From positions 1-10,521 of the forward strand of contig JAZQKW010000190.1 in NCBI GenBank assembly GCA_045542375.1: 10,521 nt of DNA, written 5' to 3'. The notes under the pieces were generated by a model. That model made no database searches. It was not told where the DNA came from and saw only the letters and a program-made list of their open reading frames with translations. The position numbers were made by a program, and so were the translations under genes. How positions within the stretch are numbered: the first letter of the stretch is position 1; every line of letters starts with the position of its first letter. This document shows positions 1 to 3,727 of this stretch, one piece after another. The DNA comes from Eshraghiella sp045542375. GTDB lineage: Bacteria > Bacillota > Clostridia > Lachnospirales > Lachnospiraceae.

Positions 1-3
1 ATC

Positions 4-33
4 TTGACTATGTTATATTGATAAAGCTATGGG
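4..33 (+). promoter_or_regulatory. Possible promoter of rpmG-secE-nusG (weak)
   Basis: Two readings are possible. An extended -10 is visible as TG at 11-12, one base, then TATATT at 14-19; its -35 would lie just outside the window. Alternatively TTGACT at 4-9 is a -35 with a poor -10 (TATGGG, 28-33) after 18 nt. Either would start a transcript about 55-70 nt ahead of rpmG. The truncated left edge prevents a choice between them. Confidence 0.3.
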
Positions 34-95
34 AAGTAAAGGCTTTTTTTTTATGCCCAAAATTAATAGATAGACACATTATGGAGGTGTAAGTT

Positions 96-245
96 ATGCG
101 CGTTAAAATTACATTAGCTTGTACAGAATGCAAGCAGAGAAACTACAATATGACTAAGGATAAGAAGACTCATCCGGACAGAATGGAAACTAAGAAGTAT
201 TGCAGATTCTGTAAGTCACACACAATGCACAAAGAAACAAAATAA
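96..245 (+). CDS. rpmG: 50S ribosomal protein L33 (zinc-ribbon form)
   Basis: A 49-residue basic protein of the large ribosomal subunit, located near the E site. It begins MRVKITLACTEC and carries two CxxC knuckles, C9/C12 and C36/C39, which form the zinc-binding version of L33 found in Firmicutes. The length is normal for the family. The ATG at 96 is preceded by a good ribosome binding site, TGGAGGTG at 82-89. That site also contains an ATG (81) opening a three-codon frame closed by TAA at 90-92, probably incidental. The gene lies 19 nt ahead of secE, the standard Gram-positive arrangement, and is presumably co-transcribed with secE and nusG. Some genomes carry a second L33 paralogue; this window cannot show whether that applies here. 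Identification is from sequence recognition and context. Confidence 0.95.
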   Translation: MRVKITLACTECKQRNYNMTKDKKTHPDRMETKKYCRFCKSHTMHKETK

Positions 246-264
246 TTTTTGAGAGGTAGCTAAG

Positions 265-555
265 ATGAGTGATTTGGAAAAGGAAATTGTTGGCAGCGAG
301 AAGTCGATTGAAGAAATTTCGGTTGATGAATTAGCTGTTAAGACAGCGAAAGCTTCTAAGAAAGCTAAGAAATCCGGCAAGACAGGATTCTTCTCATCTG
401 TTAAGTCTGAATTCAAGAAAATCATCTGGCCTAACCGTCAGTCTCTTTTTAAGCAGACAGTAGCTGTATTATTTTGTTCAGTTGTTGTTGCTTTAGTGAT
501 TTATGGATTAGATCTTTTAATCACAATGGGATTAGGTCAATTTATTGTAAAATAA
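265..555 (+). CDS. secE: Preprotein translocase subunit SecE
   Basis: The small essential clamp subunit of the SecYEG protein-conducting channel in the cytoplasmic membrane. It has 96 residues. The N-terminal 40 residues are charged and low in complexity, turning lysine-rich at 26-39. Next comes the amphipathic helix with the family signature EFKKIIWP at 49-56, then one hydrophobic membrane segment at about 66-88. This is the single-membrane-span form usual in Gram-positive bacteria, not the three-span enterobacterial form. The start is supported by AGAGGT at 252-257, 7 nt ahead of the ATG. The lysine-rich N-terminal extension is somewhat long but not unusual among Clostridia. nusG begins 15 nt after its stop, so the two are certainly one transcript unit. 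Confidence 0.95.
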   Translation: MSDLEKEIVGSEKSIEEISVDELAVKTAKASKKAKKSGKTGFFSSVKSEFKKIIWPNRQSLFKQTVAVLFCSVVVALVIYGLDLLITMGLGQFIVK

Positions 556-570
556 GGAAAAGGTGATTGG

Positions 571-1092
571 ATGGAAGTGTCAGGAGCTAACTGGTATGTA
601 GTGCATACATATTCAGGCTATGAGAATAAGGTTAAAGCTAACATTGAGAAGACTATCGAAAACAGAAACCTTCAGGATCAGATTCTTGAAGTATCAGTTC
701 CTTTACAGAATGCAGTAGAGATGAAGAATGGTGTCAGAAAACAGGTTCAGAAGAAAATGTTTCCGGGATATGTACTGATTCATATGATTTTGAATGATGA
801 CACATGGTATGTAGTTAGAAATACAAGAGGCGTTACAGGATTTGTTGGTCCGGGATCTAAGCCGGTTCCGCTTACAGAAGCTGAGATGCGCAACCTTGGT
901 ATCAATGCTAACAAGACTACAGTGGAATATGCAATTGGAGAAACAATCATTGCTATTTCAGGAGTATGGGAAGATACTGTTGGAGAGATAAAGAGTATCA
1001 ATGAGAATAAGCAGACGGTAACTATTAATGTAGATATGTTTGGCCGTGAGACACCGGTTGAACTTGGTTTTGATGAAATCCGTCGTATGTAA
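571..1092 (+). CDS. nusG: Transcription termination/antitermination protein NusG
   Basis: The universal elongation factor that binds the RNA polymerase clamp and modulates pausing, termination and, in many bacteria, coupling to the ribosome. It has 173 residues. The NGN domain spans about 7-110, with the typical opening NWYVVHTYSGYENKV (7-21) and the core FPGYVLI (64-70). After a linker, the KOW domain spans about 121-172 and ends MFGRETPVEL (156-165). The KOW turn reads GVW (131-133) where many NusG proteins have GPF; I believe this is common in Lachnospiraceae and not a defect. The start has GGAAAAGGTG at 556-565 upstream. Its target RNA polymerase subunits are encoded further down the same cluster. 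The 130-nt gap after it separates it from rplK and contains several hairpins. Confidence 0.96.
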   Translation: MEVSGANWYVVHTYSGYENKVKANIEKTIENRNLQDQILEVSVPLQNAVEMKNGVRKQVQKKMFPGYVLIHMILNDDTWYVVRNTRGVTGFVGPGSKPVPLTEAEMRNLGINANKTTVEYAIGETIIAISGVWEDTVGEIKSINENKQTVTINVDMFGRETPVELGFDEIRRM

Positions 1093-1103
1093 CATGATTC
1101 GCA

Positions 1104-1119
1104 AAACGGTAATCCGTTT
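1104..1119 (+). other. Hairpin in the nusG-rplK spacer
   Basis: AAACGG (1104-1109) and CCGTTT (1114-1119) form a perfect 6-bp stem closed by a TAAT loop, 11 nt past the nusG stop. No U tract follows, so it is not an intrinsic terminator. It could protect the nusG 3' end or be a processing signal; no function can be assigned. Confidence 0.4.
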
Positions 1120-1132
1120 ATCGAATATATAA

Positions 1133-1166
1133 TATCCGGGTATCCGGATAAGCCGGTCATTTTTTT
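1133..1166 (+). terminator. Possible partial terminator or pause hairpin before rplK
   Basis: TATCCGG (1133-1139) and CCGGATA (1144-1150) form a perfect 7-bp stem with a GTAT loop. A T tract (1160-1166) follows, but 9 nt separate it from the stem, which is too far for a standard terminator. A competing 4-bp helix, CCGG 1144-1147 with CCGG 1153-1156, sits closer to the T tract and excludes the first stem. The pair could act as a switch or a leaky terminator between nusG and rplK, but the evidence is structural only. Confidence 0.3.
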
Positions 1167-1173
1167 GACTTGC

Positions 1174-1201
1174 GTGGGAGGGTGATTCCCGTAAACACCA
1201 C
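1174..1201 (+). promoter_or_regulatory. L1-binding mRNA mimic ahead of rplK (copy 1)
   Basis: GTGG (1174-1177) pairs with CCAC (1198-1201). An asymmetric internal loop of GA against GTAAACA follows. GGG (1180-1182) then pairs with CCC (1188-1190) around a 5-nt loop. From memory, the two strands resemble the 23S rRNA L1 site, which contains GGTGGGAGG and AAATACCACC. L1 is known to repress the L11-L1 operon by binding an rRNA-like site in the mRNA. This element ends 8 nt before the rplK ribosome binding site AGGAGGT (1210-1216). A near-identical element lies before rplA. Confidence 0.8.
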
Positions 1202-1222
1202 ATTATTTTAGGAGGTGCCAAA

Positions 1223-1648
1223 ATGGCAAAGAAAGTAACAGGTTATATCAAATTACAGATTCCTGCCGGCAAGGCTACACCAGCTCCACCGGTTGGACCA
1301 GCACTTGGACAGCATGGTGTAAACATTGTTGAGTTTACAAAGCAGTTCAACGCTAAGACAGCAGATATGGGTGACACAGTTATCCCTGTTGTTATTACAG
1401 TTTATGCAGACAGAAGCTTCAGTTTTATTACTAAGACTCCACCTGCAGCAGTTCTTCTTAAGAAGGCATGTAACATTAAATCAGGATCAGGTGTTCCTAA
1501 TAAGAACAAAGTAGCTAAGATTTCTAAGGCTGACCTTCAGAAAATCGCAGAGACTAAGATGCCTGACTTAAATGCAGCTTCTCTTGAGGCAGCGATGAGC
1601 ATGATAGCCGGTACAGCAAGAAGTATGGGTATCACAGTAGAAGAATAA
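1223..1648 (+). CDS. rplK: 50S ribosomal protein L11
   Basis: L11 binds the GTPase-associated centre of 23S rRNA at the base of the L7/L12 stalk and takes part in factor-dependent GTP hydrolysis. It is also the site through which thiopeptides such as thiostrepton act, and in many bacteria it is needed for RelA-type stringent signalling. It has 141 residues, the standard length. The N-terminal domain (about 8-70) has the signature LQIPAGKATPAPPVGPALGQ (11-30), with the proline-rich helix that contacts thiopeptides. The PP linker (73-74) leads to the C-terminal rRNA-binding domain (about 75-140), with the conserved SGSGVPNKNKV (87-97). The start is fixed by AGGAGGT at 1210-1216. rplA follows after 60 nt. 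Control by L1 is inferred from the mimic just upstream. Confidence 0.97.
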   Translation: MAKKVTGYIKLQIPAGKATPAPPVGPALGQHGVNIVEFTKQFNAKTADMGDTVIPVVITVYADRSFSFITKTPPAAVLLKKACNIKSGSGVPNKNKVAKISKADLQKIAETKMPDLNAASLEAAMSMIAGTARSMGITVEE

Positions 1649-1663
1649 TAAACAGTTGCAGTT

Positions 1664-1691
1664 GTGGGAGGGAAAGACCCGCAAATACCAC
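1664..1691 (+). promoter_or_regulatory. L1-binding mRNA mimic ahead of rplA (copy 2)
   Basis: This has the same 28-nt geometry as the copy before rplK. GTGG (1664-1667) pairs with CCAC (1688-1691), GA faces GCAAATA in the internal loop, and GGG (1670-1672) pairs with CCC (1678-1680) around AAAGA. The 3' strand contains AAATACCAC, which I recall as part of the 23S rRNA L1 site. The stem ends one base before the rplA ribosome binding site (1693-1698), so bound L1 would directly block ribosome access. Confidence 0.8.
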
Positions 1692-1692
1692 C

Positions 1693-1698
1693 AGGAGG
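1693..1698 (+). promoter_or_regulatory. rplA ribosome binding site (decides the start)
   Basis: AGGAGG lies 10 nt before the ATG at 1709. This rules out the longer in-frame start at GTG 1664, which lies inside the L1 mimic and has no ribosome binding site of its own. Confidence 0.9.
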
Positions 1699-1708
1699 TT
1701 TTTTTGAA

Positions 1709-2401
1709 ATGAAAAGAGGTAAAAAATACGTTGAAGCGGCTAAGTTAGTAGACCGCGCAACTCTTTACAGCGCTGAAGAAGCAGTATCATTAGTTAAGAA
1801 GACTGCTACAGCTAAATTTGATGAGACAGTAGAAGCACACATTAGAACAGGATGTGACGGACGTCACGCTGAACAGCAGATTCGTGGAGCAGTAGTTCTT
1901 CCACACGGAACAGGTAAGACAGTAAGAGTGCTTGTATTCGCTAAGGGAGCTAAGGCTACAGAAGCAGAAGCAGCCGGAGCAGATTACGTAGGCGGCGAAG
2001 AGCTTATTCCAAAGATTCAGAATCAGGGATGGTTCGAATTCGACGTTGTTGTAGCTACACCTGATATGATGGGTGTTGTTGGTCGTCTCGGACGTGTACT
2101 CGGACCTAAGGGATTAATGCCAAACCCTAAGGCTGGTACAGTAACAATGGATGTTGCTAAGGCAATTGCAGAAATTAAGGCTGGTAAGATTGAATACAGA
2201 CTTGATAAGACTAACATCGTTCACGTTGCAATTGGTAAGGTATCATTCGACGATGAGAAACTTGCAGACAACTTCAAGGCTGTTATGGAAGCTATCGTAA
2301 AGGCTAAGCCATCAGCATTAAAGGGACAGTACATTAAGAACATTACTCTTACATCTACAATGGGTCCTGGAGTTAAAGTTGACACAACAAAGTATCTTTA
2401 A
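1709..2401 (+). CDS. rplA: 50S ribosomal protein L1
   Basis: L1 forms the mobile L1 stalk that helps move deacylated tRNA out of the E site, and it is the translational repressor of its own operon. It has 230 residues from the ATG at 1709, normal for L1. Domain I is discontinuous (about 1-67 and 160-230) and carries the main RNA-binding surface; domain II (about 68-159) is inserted. Signatures are HAEQQIRGAVVLPHGTGK (53-70), GRLGRVLGPKGLMPNPK (125-141) and the C-terminal STMGPG (216-221). The frame stays open upstream to GTG 1664, which would add 15 residues including a PPGG stretch with no L1 homology. That region is the regulatory stem, so the ATG is preferred. A strong promoter for the next unit begins 12 nt after the stop. 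Confidence 0.97.
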   Translation: MKRGKKYVEAAKLVDRATLYSAEEAVSLVKKTATAKFDETVEAHIRTGCDGRHAEQQIRGAVVLPHGTGKTVRVLVFAKGAKATEAEAAGADYVGGEELIPKIQNQGWFEFDVVVATPDMMGVVGRLGRVLGPKGLMPNPKAGTVTMDVAKAIAEIKAGKIEYRLDKTNIVHVAIGKVSFDDEKLADNFKAVMEAIVKAKPSALKGQYIKNITLTSTMGPGVKVDTTKYL

Positions 2402-2413
2402 TAAATAAAATAC

Positions 2414-2442
2414 TTGACAAACTAACAACGGGCTGATATTAT
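2414..2442 (+). promoter_or_regulatory. Promoter of the rplJL unit (sigma-A type, extended -10)
   Basis: A perfect -35 TTGACA (2414-2419) is followed by a 17-nt spacer and TATTAT (2437-2442; five of six consensus bases). TG at 2434-2435 gives an extended -10. The predicted start is near 2449, just before the L10 leader. The layout is nearly the same as the rpoB promoter at 3616-3644. Confidence 0.85.
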
Positions 2443-2448
2443 AACACT

Positions 2449-2535
2449 CGTTGGGCTGAGATATCAGCCACTACCGTAGACAGCAGGTGCCGTAAGGCAT
2501 AAGTTGAGAACGCCTGCCGAGGAGATTTTATAGTA
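2449..2535 (+). promoter_or_regulatory. L10 ribosomal protein leader (cis-regulatory RNA)
   Basis: This matches the L10-leader class found before rplJ in many bacteria. A first hairpin pairs GGCTGA (2454-2459) with TCAGCC (2464-2469) around a GATA loop. The L10 site proper has GCAGG (2483-2487) paired with CCTGC (2513-2517). It encloses a TGCC/GGCA hairpin (2488-2499) and an unpaired TAAGTTGAGAACG-like strand of the kind that forms the bent L10-binding motif. In known cases, L10 or the L10-L12 complex binds here and lowers rplJL expression. A terminator follows immediately, so control is probably by attenuation: AGGAG (2520-2524) could pair with CTCCT (2553-2557) and open the terminator's left arm. 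The family assignment is strong; the switch is inference. Confidence 0.85.
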
Positions 2536-2547
2536 AATTTGCTTTAG

Positions 2548-2579
2548 AATGCCTCCTATGTCTATGGGAGGCATTTTTT
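2548..2579 (+). terminator. Intrinsic terminator / attenuator in the rplJ leader
   Basis: AATGCCTCC (2548-2556) pairs perfectly with GGAGGCATT (2567-2575). The stem extends by TAT/ATG pairs, with one U-G wobble, to a GTCT loop. A run of six T (2574-2579) follows. It lies between the rplJ promoter and rplJ, so it must be regulated or leaky. Confidence 0.9.
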
Positions 2580-2586
2580 AAATGTA

Positions 2587-2612
2587 TTAGAAAGTTCTCC
2601 GAACTTTCCTAA
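2587..2612 (+). other. Second hairpin between attenuator and rplJ
   Basis: GAAAGTTC (2590-2597) and GAACTTTC (2601-2608) form an 8-bp perfect stem around TCC. Four more outer pairs (TTAG with CTAA) follow past one base. The hairpin sits just after the attenuator and 12 nt before the rplJ ribosome binding site (2625-2631). There is no U tract. It may be an mRNA-stabilising or processing element; its role is unknown. Confidence 0.5.
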
Positions 2613-2639
2613 ATAACAAACTATAAGGAGGACATATTC

Positions 2640-3128
2640 ATGGCAAAGGTTGAGATTAAGAAACCTATAGTTGATGAAATCGCTGAACTGCTTAATGGCG
2701 CTCAGGCAGCAGTAATCGCAGATTACCGTGGACTTACAGTTGAACAGGATACTATTCTTCGTAAGAAAATGAGAGAAGCAGGCGTTGTATACAAAGTATA
2801 TAAGAATACAATGATTAAGCGTGCAGTTGCCGGAACAGAATTTGAAGCTCTTACAGCTGATCTTGAAGGACCTACAGCAATTGCAATTTCTAAGGAAGAT
2901 GCTACAGCTCCAGCAAAGATCCTTTACGATTTTGCTAAGACAGCTCCAGCACTCGAACTTAAGTCAGGTGTAGTTGCAGGAACATATTATGGCAAAGACC
3001 AGATTAATGTTATCGCTACTATCCCATCAAGAGACGAACTTCTTGGAAGATTACTTGGAAGTATTCAGTCACCAGTTGCAAACTTCGCTCGTGTTATTAA
3101 GCAGATTGCTGAAAAGAACGAAGCGTAA
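2640..3128 (+). CDS. rplJ: 50S ribosomal protein L10
   Basis: L10 anchors the flexible L7/L12 stalk to 23S rRNA beside L11 and, alone or with L12, represses its own operon through the leader upstream. It has 162 residues, slightly under the usual 165-175. The N-terminal rRNA-binding domain (about 1-130) includes AAVIADYRGLTV (23-34) and KVYKNTMIKRA (52-62), both family-typical. After IPSRDELLGRLLGSIQSP (128-145), the C-terminal helix (about 132-162) is the platform for L7/L12 dimers. The helix is fairly short, but I cannot say from sequence alone how many dimers bind. The start is preceded by AAGGAGG (2625-2631). rplL follows after 44 nt with no terminator between, so the two are co-transcribed. 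Confidence 0.96.
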   Translation: MAKVEIKKPIVDEIAELLNGAQAAVIADYRGLTVEQDTILRKKMREAGVVYKVYKNTMIKRAVAGTEFEALTADLEGPTAIAISKEDATAPAKILYDFAKTAPALELKSGVVAGTYYGKDQINVIATIPSRDELLGRLLGSIQSPVANFARVIKQIAEKNEA

Positions 3129-3158
3129 TTTATAACAATCAGAAAACAATTTTTTAAA

Positions 3159-3164
3159 TGGAGG
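3159..3164 (+). promoter_or_regulatory. rplL ribosome binding site (decides the start)
   Basis: TGGAGG lies 8 nt before the ATG at 3173. An in-frame upstream ATG at 3158 overlaps this site and would add only MEDFK, with no ribosome binding site ahead of it, so the start is set at 3173. Confidence 0.9.
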
Positions 3165-3172
3165 ATTTTAAA

Positions 3173-3538
3173 ATGACAACTCAGGAATTTATCGAAGAAA
3201 TCAAAAAGTTAACAGTATTAGAATTAAATGACCTTGTAAAGGCATGTGAAGAAGAATTTGGCGTATCTGCAGCAGCAGGTGTTGTAGTTGCAGCAGCAGG
3301 TGCTGGCGCAGCAGCTGAAGAAGAGAAGTCTGAATTCGACGTAGTATTAGAATCAGCTGGAGAAGCTAAGGTTAAGGTTATCAAGGTTGTTCGTGAACTT
3401 ACAGGACTTGGCCTTAAAGAAGCTAAGGATCTCGTTGATGGAGCTCCTAAGACAATTAAGGAAGGCGCATCTAAGGAAGAAGCTGAAGATATTCAGAAGA
3501 AACTTGAAGCTGAAGGCGCTAAGGTTGTATTAAAGTAA
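3173..3538 (+). CDS. rplL: 50S ribosomal protein L7/L12
   Basis: The multi-copy acidic stalk protein that recruits IF2, EF-Tu, EF-G and release factors and stimulates their GTP hydrolysis. It has 121 residues from the ATG at 3173, the standard length. The N-terminal dimerisation and L10-binding helices span 1-30. An alanine/glycine/valine-rich hinge (about 31-48) runs into an acidic patch EEEKSEFDV (49-57). The C-terminal factor-binding domain (about 54-121) carries KVIKVVRELTGLGLKEAKDL (68-87), a highly conserved surface. The ORF extends five codons upstream through the ribosome binding site; that start is rejected. L12 is needed in more copies than other ribosomal proteins, and a terminator 24 nt after its stop limits readthrough into rpoB. 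Confidence 0.97.
   Translation: MTTQEFIEEIKKLTVLELNDLVKACEEEFGVSAAAGVVVAAAGAGAAAEEEKSEFDVVLESAGEAKVKVIKVVRELTGLGLKEAKDLVDGAPKTIKEGASKEEAEDIQKKLEAEGAKVVLK
3268..3302 (+). repeat. In-frame 14-nt direct repeat in the rplL hinge
   Basis: TGCAGCAGCAGGTG occurs at 3268-3281 and again at 3289-3302, offset by 21 nt or seven codons. Both copies encode AAAG in the flexible hinge. An in-frame duplication or slippage would change hinge length without breaking the gene. Confidence 0.8.
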
Positions 3539-3562
3539 TTTAATATAAGAATAGTATTTAAT

Positions 3563-3591
3563 GAAGCTCTGCAAATAGCAGGGCTTCTTTT
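3563..3591 (+). terminator. Terminator between rplL and rpoB, probably partial
   Basis: GAAGCTCTGC (3563-3572) pairs with GCAGGGCTTC (3578-3587) over 10 bp with one U-G wobble, around an AAATA loop. Only four T follow (3588-3591), then A. The stem is strong and the U tract short, which suits incomplete termination, as known for the rplL-rpoB junction in E. coli. Confidence 0.8.
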
Positions 3592-3615
3592 ATGTTAAAG
3601 TTTGTAAAAAAGTTG

Positions 3616-3644
3616 TTGACAATAAAAAAAGATTGTGCTATTAT
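3616..3644 (+). promoter_or_regulatory. Promoter of rpoBC (sigma-A type, extended -10)
   Basis: TTGACA (3616-3621), a 17-nt spacer with a poly-A stretch, and TATTAT (3639-3644) with TG at 3636-3637. The predicted start is near 3651, giving an rpoB leader of about 77 nt. Nothing in that leader matches a known riboswitch; only a weak TATC/GATA hairpin (3672-3683) is visible. Confidence 0.85.
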
Positions 3645-3710
3645 GGACAATGCTTTATTATGCTGGATTAGTATCGGCTGATAGGCATTTAATATTATTA
3701 TAGAAAGCGC

Positions 3711-3718
3711 AAGGGGTG
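3711..3718 (+). promoter_or_regulatory. rpoB ribosome binding site (decides the start)
   Basis: AAGGGGTG lies 9 nt before the ATG at 3728. The in-frame GTG at 3716 is the end of this site, not a start, since nothing resembling a ribosome binding site precedes it. Confidence 0.85.
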
Positions 3719-3727
3719 ACAACGTCA

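Noticed and set aside
41..57. GGC-T-rich-GCC as a terminator before rpmG
   Set aside because: Only a three-base stem encloses the T run; the geometry is wrong for an intrinsic terminator.
81..92. Three-codon reading frame ATG-GAG-GTG-TAA just before rpmG
   Set aside because: It coincides with the ribosome binding site, which naturally contains GGAGGTG; a mini-ORF of this kind is most likely chance.
1128..1170. TATAAT at 1128-1133 and TTGACT at 1165-1170 as an rplK promoter
   Set aside because: The -10-like box has no acceptable -35 upstream, and the -35-like box has no -10 at 16-18 nt downstream (it reads into the L1 stem).
1664..1708. Longer rplA start at GTG 1664, adding 15 residues
   Set aside because: The GTG is the first base triplet of the L1-binding stem, the added residues have no L1 homology, and AGGAGG at 1693-1698 points to ATG 1709.
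3158..3172. Longer rplL start at ATG 3158
   Set aside because: This ATG overlaps the ribosome binding site of the ATG at 3173, and L7/L12 proteins normally begin at the latter.
3129..3172. Possible terminator between rplJ and rplL (T6 at 3150-3155)
   Set aside because: No stem precedes the T run; the two genes are expected to be co-transcribed.
3716..3727. Longer rpoB start at GTG 3716
   Set aside because: The GTG is part of the ribosome binding site AAGGGGTG, which serves ATG 3728; no site precedes the GTG.
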